Source: Membranipora membranacea (taxonomy: Eukaryota > Bryozoa > Gymnolaemata > Cheilostomatida > Membraniporidae). From it: DNA of 64,000 bases. Position numbers and translations under genes: made by a program. Below are positions 22,285 through 33,879 of this stretch, one piece after another; position 1 is the stretch's first letter; every line of letters starts with the position of its first letter. Below the pieces are notes generated by a model. That model was not told where the DNA came from and did not search any database. It was given only the letters and a program-made list of their open reading frames with translations. The DNA is taken from positions 6,944,001 to 7,008,000 of the forward strand of contig OU612069.1 in the NCBI GenBank assembly GCA_914767715.1, in the 5' to 3' direction.

Positions 22285-23180
22285 GCATTTCAGTACATAG
22301 CCCAATGGAGCTTTTCCAAGCTGACATGAAATATCTACTTTGCTTATCTTTCTATGGGACGGAATACATCTTACCTATCCTAAATCTACTGGACAGTAAC
22401 CTTTTCAAACTTTCTTAAGTATACAGGGCAAACTTGATACAAAATAACTATCAGATATTGAATCAATTAGCAAGAAAATCGACCAGAACAAAAATGCAGT
22501 ATGATGAGACTATATTTAGCAAATTAATTAGTCCTCATCACCTCATGTAATAAAAAATCAACTCTGTACCAATTTGAAATAAAAATAATTTGTACAGTAA
22601 GTCAATAAGACATGATAATCTGAGACTTTCAACTCTATCAAGTAGTAGTATGTTAACATTTACTATGCCAAGGGTGTATTATCCTGTAAAAATAACTAAA
22701 TGTAGCCGATTACCAGTGAATAAGAAAACTTTGTTACTGAAAAATAGAGCGAAATGACGCTGTTTTCACGATTATCTGGCCTATCCAACTTAAAATTTCC
22801 TCAGCTCCATGATCTTTCAATTACTTATTTTACTAATATTATTAATAGATCACCATAATTCATTTTCCATGTTGTTCATTATGACAATCAGGGTTGCTCA
22901 GATTTGGGCTCCCTAAACAGACTTGTAGCTTTTGAATGTGAACCTGCCATCATTGACTATCCTGTGCAGCGCAGTGTCAAATCAATTATTCTCAGCTTTG
23001 GTAGAAGCGCTGTAAGCCCCCCCCCCCCCCATCCACAACCTCCTGATACGGGGTTCAGGGTGGAACCTCGACTCTCAAAGCCTAGAGAACAACGAAAGGC
23101 CTCACAAAGTAATAAATTTACTGCATACTGGAGGTGGTCTTCGGTTGAAATTGATTAGCAGATTAGCAAAAGATTGAAAA
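22285..23180. repeat. G6, block K and block B
   Basis: G6 spans 22285-22475. Block K (agcaagaaaatcgaccagaa, then agagcgaaatgacgctgttt) spans 22475-22880 and recurs at 31390, 33960, 49530 and 60300. Block B spans 22890-23180 with a C14 tract at 23017-23030. No LRR exon follows this B; an A-C block follows instead. Confidence 0.6.
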
Positions 23181-23184
23181 ACAA

Positions 23185-24000
23185 TTTTATACATCTAGTA
23201 TTCAAATATCTCAACAGTATCACAACTTGCTCTCCTTAAACAGGATTGCTAGACAGGCTGCAGTAGATTGTTCTCGAATGAGTATGTCAAGAGAAAATAG
23301 GTGTTTGACCAAATCAAAGACTGATTTCTAAAAGACTGCTTCAATAAATTGTGACTTGGTTCGATTGGCGTTGCATTGGCAATATATTAAACTTGAATCA
23401 ATGATTGCAAAATGGAGTGAGTTTCCCAAAATGTGGGCTCGAGATAGAGGAACAATTAAACTGATCAGTCTGCTGTTTTGCCACTCATTCTCCTATTATT
23501 GTCCTAATAGGCGTGTCACAAGAAGTGCGTACAAGTGCCATATCAGTTAATATAAGGATGAATTGAGCGGTTTTTTTAATTTTAACTTCGTGGCATGAAC
23601 CAGCCATAGCATGCATGTTCATCTTGGTCTATTTAGGTCTGTCCCAATGAGGTTCAATAATACATGTTGTATACTATGTAATTTTTTGTTGCCCCTCTGT
23701 TTCTATAAAAAAGTGTAGCCAATTCATGGTATACCCAACACATACCTCTTTCCCAGGTGGCTTGTTGGATTGAGCTGAAAAAAAGATTCGCCATTCAATT
23801 TGGTTTATCCATTCAGCTAAAACTGTATGTCCATTAAAACAAATTTTCCATCTGCTTATGCCTTTTTAGTACAGGTTGTCCCGTTAAATTTGTCCAACAG
23901 ATGGTCAAGGGGCACATGGACACATGTGAAACATTTCAAATCCCATCAGCCACACACCTCGGTTGGTGTGTTTAAAAATAAAAATCAACGATTTACCATT
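23185..24000. repeat. Block A-C, copy 5
   Basis: A is near 23240-23580 and C near 23810-23960. No conserved frame. Confidence 0.65.
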
Positions 24001-24034
24001 GTATCAATGCACAGTCAGATATGAGGCTATACTT

Positions 24035-25225
24035 CCTTAATTAGTTTTGTTCATTGTCTGACACGCTGGCAGGCTGGCTCATAGTCAATGCAACTGAAAA
24101 TAATTTCATTTAATATGAAACAATTGGCTCAAATAAACAATCAATATCATAATAAATCATAATAATAATAAGCAATTTTGGGCAGCACAGATCAAGTTCA
24201 AACTACTATCTGTATCACAAGTCTACGCCCACATATTGCCAAATTAGGAATCCTGTTCTTACAAATTCAAACGCTCTTATCATGCTGTTAAAATTGGTAC
24301 TTATTCTTGTCATGCAGGCTTAAATAAGCAAACGACACAGTTTCTAACCGATAGTTGTACAGTACATTAATAACCATAATTTTATCACAATAATATGTTT
24401 TGTGATATTAATTCAGGAAAATATTTGTGATAACTTTAACTCCATATCTCCCACTTGAAAATCCTGTATTTATAAAACAACCAAGTGAATCTATAATTTC
24501 GTAATTATAATAATAACAATTACTTTGGCAAGAATTATTCTTGGATTGAAAATCTCAATTCGCCTACATAGCAATACACCCCAGGTATGAAACACGCCAG
24601 CAGTCATCAAATCAACAGAGCGTTAATATGATATTCACAGCCTTGGACTGTTGTTAATTAGTGCAAGAAAGGTTGGCGCTACTCTGTATGGCAATGTAGA
24701 CCAGCTTGATAAATGTTGCTTGATCTGCCAAACCAGTTTAGGAACATCAATAACTTGATTATTGGGCAAATGACTCCGTTACGTCATCACTTTCTGGTAA
24801 AAATTAAGATAAACTGAGATTTTCAATACCATTTAGTTATATCAAGTTCAAAAGTACGAAGCCTAGGGTGTATTATCCCGTAGCAATTACTAAAATGTAC
24901 TATCAAGTAGGAAAATATTTTTTACTAAAAAAGAGTTATTTGACATCCTTAAGAAAATATGAAATGGGAACAGCTTCTAAGATTGCTAAGATTATAAACA
25001 TATCTAAATCTAACTCATTCAAAATGTTGTTTATTGTGATAATCAGGGTTGCTCAGGTTAGGGCTTCCTAATCAGTTTGGAGTTTTAGCTTTCAGATGTG
25101 ATCCTGTCATCATTGACTATCCTGTGCAGCGCAGTGGAACGCCAAATGAACTCTTGGGTTAAATAGATCAAGCTTTTTTGGTTTGACAGAGGCGCTGTGA
25201 GGCCCCCGCCTCCCCTCCCCTCCCC
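24035..25225. repeat. Block D copy 4 followed by block B'
   Basis: D (24035-25035) and B' (25040-25225) are adjacent, as at 3240-4600 and 62820-63920. This order is the commonest in the array. Confidence 0.6.
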
Positions 25226-25259
25226 TCCAACGGAAACAGCGCTGCATTCTTTGATGATA

Positions 25260-25390
25260 CAACTAGCAATCTCTAGCTTTCTCTGTACAAGGGAAAGGCA
25301 CAGATTAGTAGGATCAATAGTTTTTGAGAGCCTTCGCTTATTTTCAGTAATCATTCGGCTAATACTGTCAGTTTCTGTATACACAGCCAT
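25260..25390 (-). other. Possible short exon, unknown
   Basis: The minus strand reads MAVYTETDSISRMITENKRR followed by about 30 more open codons. The 35180-35270 copy retains the first 25 or so codons with some changes (MTVYTEAYCISRMITEKKRR). The similarity is at the protein level as well as the DNA level, but only two copies exist and no domain is visible. It may be a chance frame in a spacer. Confidence 0.2.
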
Positions 25391-25399
25391 ATTTTCTTA

Positions 25400-25860
25400 T
25401 ATTATTCAGAGTAAAGTTCTCAGTGCCAAACATATACTGCATACAAACTTTGGTTGAGATCAAACAACAAAGAGCTGACATGTTAGATGACAAACATAAC
25501 TTTTTCACTTCACTGCACTTCGTAATGACTGGATACCACATATATTAAATGAATTGTATTGTATCATAATAGGCCTACAGACCTTGACAGAGTTGTTAAG
25601 TATTGTTTGGTGTTACTTATAATGCACTGGACAGAAATATCTGAGTTGTGAAAGATTGGGACACAGACTAATTGAGCACCTATGCTGTATTTGATTTATT
25701 GCTTTTCAATTTTTTATTTAATCCCAGTGGCCGTGGTGTTCCCTGACAACAGGGATAAATATGATTAACTGTCTTTTGAAAAAAACCTAAAATTGGGAAC
25801 TCGATTTTGATATAATATTTAATAATTTCCTTTTGCGTATATATAATTTTTTTGGAAACT
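25400..25860. repeat. Spacer, two copies
   Basis: Matches 35280-35660 (gttagatgacaaacataact, tgacaacagggataaat). Nothing coding seen. Confidence 0.5.
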
Positions 25861-27765
25861 CTACACATATTTATCATGCACACGTTTCAATTGATCATCT
25901 ACATTAAGTTTGATTGATCGATTCTGAATTGGAGCTCTCATGTAAAGAGAAAAGACAAGACTGGCTATTTTTCAAGTACGATCGCTTCCTCTTTATGTCA
26001 TTTTTATGCAGTTTCACACCTCGCTCTCCTTAAACGGGAATGCAAGAAAGGCTGCAGTAGTTTGTTCTCGAAAGAGTAGGTGTTTGAGCAGACTGGTTTC
26101 TACGAGACTGTTTCAATATATTGTGACTTGATTCGATGGGTGTCGCATTGGCAAGATCCATGGCTTAGAACAATGATGGCAAAAGGAAGCGAGCATCACC
26201 AAATGTGGGCTAGAGATTGAGGGATGTTTACACTGATCAGTCTCATGACATAATAATGGGATTACCTGCTGTTATTGTCACTTATTCCCCTCTTTGTCTA
26301 AGTGTAACACAAGAAGTACGTCAAAGTGCCGTGTAGTAAATGTGAAAATGCTTGCTTGCTATGATAGGTTTTTTTAATTCAAGCTAGAACATGAACCAGT
26401 CATTGCATGCATGCTCATCTAGGTCTATTCTGGTCTGCTCAAATAAGGGTCAGTAATACAGGTGGTGTTTTAAAGTATTCAGTCATTACAGTCATCATAC
26501 AAGAGCAATCTTGCTATTTAGAGCACTGGACTGCTCCAAATTTGTGTAAATTTTACATGGGCCCTAACATCTCTACTTGTGGATGAAGACTTTTAACTGG
26601 CACATACAATCTCTTAATTTAAGCTGTTCTCAGCATAATGTCAACTAAGCACCTTGCTAGCAACAATGTAATTTCACTAGGGGCCAGACGGTAAAAGCTT
26701 CAGATCAAGCTGATGCAGTTGGGCATTCCGTTTTGACTATCCGCCCATGCCTATTCAGCAAAATTGGTCTGTCCAATAAAACAAGTTGCCCTTCCGTCTA
26801 TACGCATGGACACAGGCTAACGGTCGGGTATCCTGTCAGCCACTTACCTGGTGGTGAGTGCTTAAAAAAAAATCAACGCCGACTAAAGGTATCAACACAG
26901 CTTCTTTTTCATTGAATCATTGAACTGCCAGATGTGCCGCTAAACTTTCTTAATGTTATGAACCAAAGCAGTTTCTCTCTCAAAAGTATTTACAAAAACA
27001 AAAAGGAGAAAATAATTACCGTCACAGGACAAAAAGACAAAATAATTACTGTTGTTACCACCTTCTCGGTTTTGTTGTTTGTCAGAGATGTTTGCAGACA
27101 GGCTCTTGAATATCATAGTAAATTCTTTTTTTTTGGCAGCACTAATCAAGTTCGCACCAATTGTGCTGTAAAAACTGGATTTTAGTCTGGTAATGCAGGC
27201 TTAAATGGGCAAAGACACATCTTCTAACCGAAAGCCCTACTAACCATATCACAATAATATGTTTTTCTATATCAAAATACTTTTGTTGACTTCCATCCCA
27301 CATCTCCCACTTGAAGATTCCGTATTATTCTTATAAAAAGAAGTAATTAAATCCATAGTTAGGTAATTATAATAATAACAATTACTTTATGGAAAAATAT
27401 TCCAATATTGCAAATCTCAATAGGCCTACTTGATTGTTCGGCAAATGACTTCATTAGATCATCCCCTCCTTGTAAATATTAAGAGTATAGCTATACTTGT
27501 TTGCAGAAGATTTTTATGTGCGAATGATGACAAAATATCTAGCAGCATGATTTTTCGTCCCTCAACTAAACGATTATAAGTTATCAGTAGTTATAAGTTT
27601 AGAAGTAAATATTACTAATTTGTGTATAGTGTCACTCTTAAGCTGTGACCAATTTTATGAGCAAGATATAGGCTGTATATTTTAGGGTACATACTAGATT
27701 ATTGCACCTTAATTGAAATATGATAACAAATTTCTATTAATTTTTGTAACATAATCAATTGCACC
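25860..27765. repeat. Diverged block A-C copy and block D'
   Basis: A-C spans 25860-26870 and D' spans 27075-27765, in the same order as 11095-13090. The short stretch 26870-27075 holds tandem pieces of aaaaagacaaaataattact, also seen near 12280-12320. Confidence 0.6.
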
Positions 27766-28430
27766 CATAGACTTAATTAGAAACCTAGACAGGACACTAC
27801 ATATAGCTGAAATGAGGCACTCAATTGTGGGCAACACAACGTCATTGGAAGGTGTAGTAAGCAATGATATAATCATTGGTTTACTGTCAACATAACTCAA
27901 TCAATTTTGATCGGATTTCGAGTTTCAAAATTGCAGCATCTTGTTATCAACTTGGTGTTATTTCTGCTTCTAAGTGACTTATATGGTTTCCTCTTCATCT
28001 CCCCCTACATTTTTTTTAATTTGTTGCAGAAACCATCACAAAATGATTGAAAGTTACTGTCCAGGCTTAGCGGTGTAATTACTATTTAATCCACGAAATG
28101 AATGCAAAAAATCATGAATTTCATACAACGTGATGAAATGTTGGCAAAATATTATCTTTTATTAACCAGATGACTCAATTAAAATGCACTTCCACAAATG
28201 CTAAAAGCGTCCACTTTTTTGTGTGACCTCGTTGTGACGTTGCTAAAAGAAGATTCATTTGGGTCACTCTATCGTGTTTTCCATTCATTTAATGCAGCAT
28301 TTCTAGAAATTTATTCTCAGTTTTCTCATATAAACTTTGGATGCAAGCTGACATGCTATATTTATCCTCTATTGAAAAGAATCAGGCACAGCATATATTA
28401 TTATTTTGTTTACCAAAGGTTGAAACAATG
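27765..28430 (+). pseudogene. G3, second copy
   Basis: Begins catagacttaattagaaacc. The coding-like end (SQFSHINFGCKLTCYIYP, KRIRHSI) is open for 77 codons (28198-28431). The first part has a deletion around 27890, where ttcaggttt is missing. Inverted paralogue of G2. Confidence 0.4.
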
Positions 28431-28539
28431 AAAAGCATGGAATTGTATGGAGGCCTCTCACTCAGCACAATACAGTGATACAATATTAATATCACACTGA
28501 AGATTTGATTTGAACATGTAATTTTGTATTCTAACATGA

Positions 28540-29330
28540 CATCACTCAAAACAATATCGGATTATGAGTATCGAATGCCGACTTAGATTTTTGTTCGTAA
28601 TATGAAAATGGAACCCATGTTTAATTGTGAAAGCAGAATATAAAGAGTACCTAGGTATGATAGACGAACCAGTGATTTTAGAAACCTCCACATCACAGAG
28701 AAATATTGGGATTGTAAAACATGGTCTGGCAGATTTATTCATTATTTTACCTAAGTCATTTCAGTACAGGGGGGGTAATCTGATCACAATACACTCTAAT
28801 TTTTTTAATACCTATAAGATAACTAGTCAAGTCTTATGAGCTTGCCTCTTCTAACTTCAGGCCACCAAGTTTCAGCATCTTGCCCAGATCATAACCTTAC
28901 AGCAAATTTACACATCAAGCAACACTATTAGCACTGATAATAGAATCCAGAACTCGCAAATCACTGTCGCAGAGTAGCAAATTCAAGCAGCATCCAAGCA
29001 TTGTATCTCAACCATCTTACATCGCTCAGGGGCACACACGGCAATTCCACTGCGTTGTGTTGTAATATTTCAAAACTTCTAAACCCTAGTGTTTTGTCAG
29101 CAAACAGCATTAGGCACACAAAAATAAAGCCACCGGCCAGCCACAGCAGACTATATTTTTGATTTGATGATTCAGAGTGTTGTTGATATGCTGGAAAAGA
29201 TATGCAATACCAATTTCCAGAGTTGTGGCAACTGATTGCCATTTTTAATTTAATTATTTTATGCCATAGGTATATCAGTATTATTGGCATTTGGGAGAAC
29301 CAATCTATGGATATCTTCTAGCTTTGTGAT
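28540..29330 (-). pseudogene. G1: decayed membrane-protein-like gene
   Basis: The minus strand has an acceptor-like tatcttttccag at about 29214-29225, followed by an open frame through a hydrophobic segment (LLWLAGGFIFVCLMLFA), then SFEILQHNAVELP and DVRWLRYNAWMLLEFATLRQ and a stop near 28961. After the stop the sequence again looks coding in another frame (DRDLRDLVSIIS near 28930-28965, then DTETWWPEVRRGKL near 28845-28890), so a 1-base change probably broke it. A multi-pass membrane protein such as a chemoreceptor-like 7TM is possible but unproven. Confidence 0.45.
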
Positions 29331-30060
29331 ATATAATCTTGAAACCTGTGAAAAGTAATATGAATCAACAGGCATACAACCTTAATTAAAACAATGCTCA
29401 CATAATCACTTATATATATTCCATATTCATTCTGGTAGTATTAATAAGTCAAGGGAATATGGTCCATAACCTGAGTACCAATGATTTCTTCTAAAAGAAT
29501 AAATAATGAAAGTGTGTTTGAACTACTAGGACAACCAAAATGTAAAAAAATACAGAGATTACAGTTGAAATTTTTAGAATAAGAAAAATAAAAATACAAG
29601 TTTAATAATTCTGCACAAAAAAGTGGATTTTGATGTCTAACTTGAATAATTTGAGCTCAGGGCACCGCTTAATGGTCAGAGGCAAGTCATTAAATAATTT
29701 GGCACCAAAGATCACTAGTGAGACCAATTCAAGTCAGTTTGAAAACGGTTAAAAGGTATAAATAATGGTACCGCTTGATGATGAAATTTATATGCTTTTT
29801 CCTTGTCTAAATTTAAGATAATTTAGATTTATGATGTTTAAACATCTGCTATGGACTCTTAGGACTTTTTAGATATATTAAGTAGAACAAAAAGGTTATA
29901 TTCAATCTTTATTTACCTTGTGTACACGACTGCAGCTAAGGGTTCATTCAAAAACTTACGTTTTCTCTCAATGTTTGCTATGATTGAGTTAGGATTCATT
30001 TGATCTCTTTGACACGGGATTAAAAATACATACATTTAATCATCTAACGTCTATATCTGA
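29330..30060. repeat. Spacer and antisense LINE fragment upstream of LRR exon 3
   Basis: 29330-29750 matches 38770-39190 (catattcattctggtagtat, ctaaaagaataaataatgaa). 29750-30010 is related to the LINE found behind each exon but further along (minus strand, AAVVYT and RVDNRCL-like residues in other copies). No intact frame. Confidence 0.55.
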
Positions 30061-30199
30061 TAGTTACAACTTACATGGTTAATTGATCAATCTGAATCTT
30101 TGTCCTATTAATAGAATGCGTTGCTCAATTGTGTTTGCTCCATCAACTGACAAGCAGTATTGCATGGTATTTTAACATTCTGCTATTTATCCACCACAG

Positions 30200-30307
30200 C
30201 ATCTGCACACTGCCAGGACTGGAATCTTTGCATATTAGGGGCAACGAAGGCCTGCATACACTACCTGCAGGATTGGTAGAAATTCCATTAACTGGCCTTC
30301 CAGACAG
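30200..30307 (+). CDS. LRR exon 3, in-frame 11-codon deletion
   Basis: Acceptor ccaccacag, donor AG/GTGAGT, phase 2 on both sides, 108 bp. It encodes ICTLPGLESLHIRGNEGLHT, then LPAGLVEI joined to PLTGLPD. The 33 bp encoding the start of the second LRR are missing, but the frame is kept. The exon could still be spliced in, although its second repeat would be only a stub. The residues HIRGN are the most deviant of the array at the variable positions. Confidence 0.65.
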
Positions 30308-30765
30308 GTGAGTCAGATGCTTGCAACTGTAGTATATCAGACTTTTTGTACAATTACTTTGTTCCCTCTGAGTATGGTGAATTCTCTTAAAGTTTGCTAT
30401 GACTGGGTTAGGTTTTGTTTTATCTCATTGAAATGTGATTTAAAACTCATATTTTTTATCTAAAGTTACTCCAAAATATTTAAATTTGTCATAATATTTG
30501 AGGAAAACATGCCTGAAAAATTAGTTAGAGAAAGTCAACTCAAAGTCAAAATAGGAGACTGTCATAACATTTGTCTTTGATGCATCGAGTATCAATGCAT
30601 CACAATTATACCAGTCAGAAGCTAAGGCTAGTGAATATTCCACATTTTTTATAGATTGAGTGCAATTTCCCTATGGATTGATAAATTGAATCGCATAACA
30701 TGCATCACTAAAAAAAAGTTTAATTAAGCATTTACATCTACATATTAAGTCTATGTTTTTATGTA
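30308..30765 (-). mobile_element. Antisense LINE fragment, right end lost
   Basis: Same insertion as in units 1 and 2, but homology ends near 30762 inside the LINE. The second donor-site repeat is absent, and A-block sequence (atgtagctctcatgtag) follows directly. The truncation is a later deletion. Confidence 0.6.
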
Positions 30766-31990
30766 GCTCTCATGTAGAGAGAAAAGACATAACTGGACAT
30801 TTTAAAATTTACATTTACATTACATTTACATCTCATGAAGTTTGTTTTATAATGCTGTGACAACCACCTCATAGCCACCGATAATGTTCAAAATGAGATG
30901 CATTTTGGTATTGTTTTTTTCATAAAACTTTCACAACGTTCAGTGCTTTCTCTCATCATAATGGTGACACTTCTCATTCCAATAATATGAGAGCATTGGA
31001 TTGTCCTCTCAACTGATAGCATGAGTGTAATGGGATATGATTTCTGCTCTATGCTCTGTGCTCTATGCTCCTAATTATGGGCATTTTAGTACATACCCCA
31101 ATGGAGCTTTTCCAAGCTGACATGAAATATCTACTTACTACTATAACTATCTGATATTGTATCAATGACCTTACAACTTGATCGCTCTATTGAGTTGTCT
31201 TCTTCCATCAATATGAGGGGCAATACTTATTAATCCAATAAGATACATGTGTATAATACAAACATGTATCATTATTATTATTATTTAAATTTTCATTATT
31301 ATTATTATCATTTTATTATGTTGGAGCAACCTTTCCTAGTATGAGGGAAGTTATCAATAAGGCATAATATTAGTTTCATTAAATATATCTATTTTTCGCA
31401 ATTAGCAAGAAAATCATGTAATAATAAATCAACTCTGTACCAATTAAAGATAAAAAAATGTGTACAGTAAGAAAACTTTGTTACTGAAATATAGAGCGAA
31501 ATGATGCTGTTTTCATGATTATGTGGCCTAGCAAACTTAAAATTTCCTCAGTTCAATGATCTTTCAATTACTAATTTTACTAATATTATTAATAGATCAC
31601 CATAATTTATTTTCCATGTTGTTCATTGTGACAATCAGGGTTGCTCAGATTAGGGCTCCCTGAACAGGGGTTTCTAGCTTTTGAATGTGAACCTGCCATC
31701 ATTGACTATCCTGTGCCGCTCAGTGTCATATCAATTAATCCCCCCCCCCCCCGTCCACATCCCCCCTGATACGGGATTCAGGGTGGAACCCCGACTCCCA
31801 AAACCTAGAAAACAAATTAATAAATTTACTGCATATTGGAAGTGGTCTTAGGTAGAAATTGATTAGCAGATTAGCAAAAGAATGAAAGACAATCAGCGCT
31901 ACAACATTGATCAAATTAATAGGGTGGGCATGAGCTGTCACAACAGAAGTGATAATTAACAAACGAAAGAATGACTTATTATTCTACATT
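30765..31990. repeat. Patchwork of A, G4, G6, ATT-microsatellite, K and B fragments
   Basis: Short pieces of A (30765-30830), G4 (30830-31050) and G6 (31080-31165) are followed by an ATT-rich microsatellite (about 31262-31316), block K (31385-31635) and block B (31640-31990) with a C13 tract (31740-31752). No gene. Confidence 0.6.
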
Positions 31991-32059
31991 ACATTGCATA
32001 TTTTTATTTTCCTTGTCGATTTCCTCAGCTGTTCAGCCAGCGATATGTTGGTATCAGGT

Positions 32060-32468
32060 TAGACCCCTAACCTGTGATATCCAACACCTTTCTCAGTATT
32101 CTTGCCGATTTCTGTAGGGCAGAGAACTGTACTCTGTCTACTTCCTTCTTCTCTATCTCCAGCATATCCATTTGCTCATGTAGGTTAGAGACAGCTCCTA
32201 GTGCTCCTACAATGATTGGTATAACTGTCACTTATGTCTTCCATACTTTTCTTATTTCTCTAGCCAAATCCTGATATTTTTCCACCTTCTCCCTCTCCTT
32301 GTCTGTGACTCTTGCATCTCCTGGGATGGCTATATCAATGATCCAATTGTTGATTAAAAGGTTGATTAAAATCCGGTGGCATAATTGTGGTTGATGTCTT
32401 TGTCTTGCACGAAGATGTCTGGCCTGCGGGCTTGTATGATGTGGTCTGTTTGAATTGTAAAGTCCCAC
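32060..32468 (-). pseudogene. RLE element: end of endonuclease and C-terminal tail
   Basis: The minus strand reads IDIAIPGDARVTDKEREKVE, then KYQDLAREIRKVW, and after a stop, in another frame, a tail with residues resembling ILRKVLDI near 32080-32110. The IAIPGD-VxxKExEKxxKYxDLxxE pattern is the usual continuation of the restriction-like endonuclease in these elements. It is in a different frame from the upstream domain, with the shift near 32366-32390. Confidence 0.75.
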
Positions 32469-33121
32469 AGGATCTTGGCTTTCTCATTTTCTGTCACGCT
32501 CTCTGCCTGTTGTTCGTACCAGTTTCTCCTGTGTTCTAGTTGGTATCTCTTGTACAAATTCCAATGAATCAGTTGTGCCACCTTGTCATGCCGTTTCTGT
32601 AACTCTGTCTCCGCTCCTTTTGAACACTCACTGGGTATATGAAAAACGGTCTCTTCTCGCTCATTACACATTCTATACAGTGCTGTACCTCCTTGTTTCT
32701 CGATATGTACTTTCTTCCATTGTGTTGGTAAAGCCATAAGTAGTCCTTCTGTTTCTTTCTTCATGTAGCCATTCTTTATCCACTTGTACGTTTTCTTGGT
32801 GTCTATTCGATCTGCTATCTTTGTGTACTGTCCATGTAATGCTTTGTTCTTCCATTCCTGTTGTTTCTCCTCCATCTTGCGGTCTTTATACTCTTGTTTG
32901 GTTTCTTTCCTCTCAAAACTCGTGGGGTATATGTTGAGTCCTTTGTTGTCATGTTTTACATAATCCGATAGTCCGTGCTCTTCTATCCTGATGGTTTCTT
33001 CCACTGCTCTCAATCCTCTTCCTCCTTCATTTCTTGCCAAATATAGCCTTGCCACATTTGCCCTCGGGTGTAGCACTCTGTTTATAGTCATCAGTTTTCT
33101 GTTTTCTGTCCATAACCTCAA
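32366..33121 (-). pseudogene. RLE element: Cys/His cluster and restriction-like endonuclease
   Basis: 251 open codons on the minus strand. The first ~100 are basic and helical (INRVLHPRANVARLYLARNE). A zinc-binding-like cluster follows (MCNEREETVFHIPSEC), then ILWDFTIQTDHIIQARRPDI near the end. RRPDI carries the PD of the PD-(D/E)xK nuclease fold. This is the best-preserved part of the element. Confidence 0.8.
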
Positions 33122-33227
33122 GCTCCTCCTTTGTCAAGTCAAGTATTCCTCCAGAGCATCTGAGGACAGCAACCGCCCATGTGTTTGCTGCTTTGATGAC
33201 GTTTCCTCCATTAAGCTTTGATTCCAT
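33027..33227 (-). pseudogene. RLE element: post-RT segment, other frame
   Basis: Reads ESKLNGGNVIKAANTWAVAV and LRCSGGILDLTKEELEVMDR, the region after the RT thumb that in intact elements runs into the segment at 32366-33121. A frameshift separates the two. Confidence 0.65.
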
Positions 33228-33357
33228 TAGTAGTCTCCAATATTCTGTAATACTGTTTCCTTACTTTCTCCTTCATCTCTTTCATGTTTATGTCGTGTCA
33301 TGTAAGTACTTGTAGTCCTGTTCTCCTTAATCTTTCAACAATATCACCTCATACTGT

Positions 33358-33849
33358 TCACGTTTCCCTCTCTTCATCACTAATGTAGCACACTTCTGTA
33401 TTCCGAATTTCATCCTTATATCCTGGGTGTAAATTCCGACTGTTTGTACCAATGACTCCAGTTCTTTCTTGTTTTAGCCGTTTCAGCTCATCAATGTAGA
33501 GCAAGTGGTTTATCTTACCTGACGGAGGTCTGGAAAGTGTGAACCCTTGCTTCGCTTCTCGTAGTATCACAGTATCGTAGTATCAAGAAGTATGAGGCCA
33601 TGATGAAAAGCAGGGGCGATAATGAGTCGCCTTGGAAGATCCCCTCTTGTTGTTCACAAATGCCAGAGTGCGGCCTCCGCACTCCAAGTTGGTATTCCAC
33701 TTCCTCATGCTCGTCTCAAGGAATCTCCAAGCTTTCTCATTCATCCCTACCATTCTCAGTGTCTGAATGATCCATGAGTGTGGTACTAAATCGTACGCCC
33801 TCTGGTAGTCAATCCAGCCACCGGCTAATCTAATTGTCCATTTTATCAT
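33358..33849 (-). pseudogene. RLE element: C-terminal half of reverse transcriptase
   Basis: Three overlapping frames together cover DYQRAYDLVPHSWI, then GIFQGDSLSPLLF (the QG-DSLSPLLF box) and INHLLYIDELK. The first is RT motif A and the last is motif C, normally Y-x-D-D. Here the second Asp is Glu, a likely inactivating change. The N-terminal RT motifs are missing because of 5' truncation. Confidence 0.8.
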
Positions 33850-33879
33850 TGTTATTATTTTTATATTACATTATGTTGC

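Larger units (their letters stand above)
31995..33848 (-). mobile_element. RLE-type (R2-superfamily) non-LTR retrotransposon, 5'-truncated
   Basis: The minus strand encodes, in order, the second half of a reverse transcriptase, a long basic region, a Cys/His cluster and a restriction-like endonuclease. This is the layout of RLE-type LINEs such as R2, R4 and NeSL. The right edge (about 33845) abuts ATT-rich sequence like that at 31262, and the left edge (about 31995) abuts block B sequence. Frameshifts separate the pieces. Composition is less AT-rich than the surroundings, which fits a later insertion. Confidence 0.85.

Noticed and set aside
25197-25457. Plus-strand frame beginning with a Pro-rich run
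   Set aside because: It begins in the low-complexity C-rich part of block B' and is not shared with the copy near 35200.
32074-33221. Plus-strand frames at 32074-32274 and 32991-33221
   Set aside because: Antisense to the RLE-type element, with no domain.
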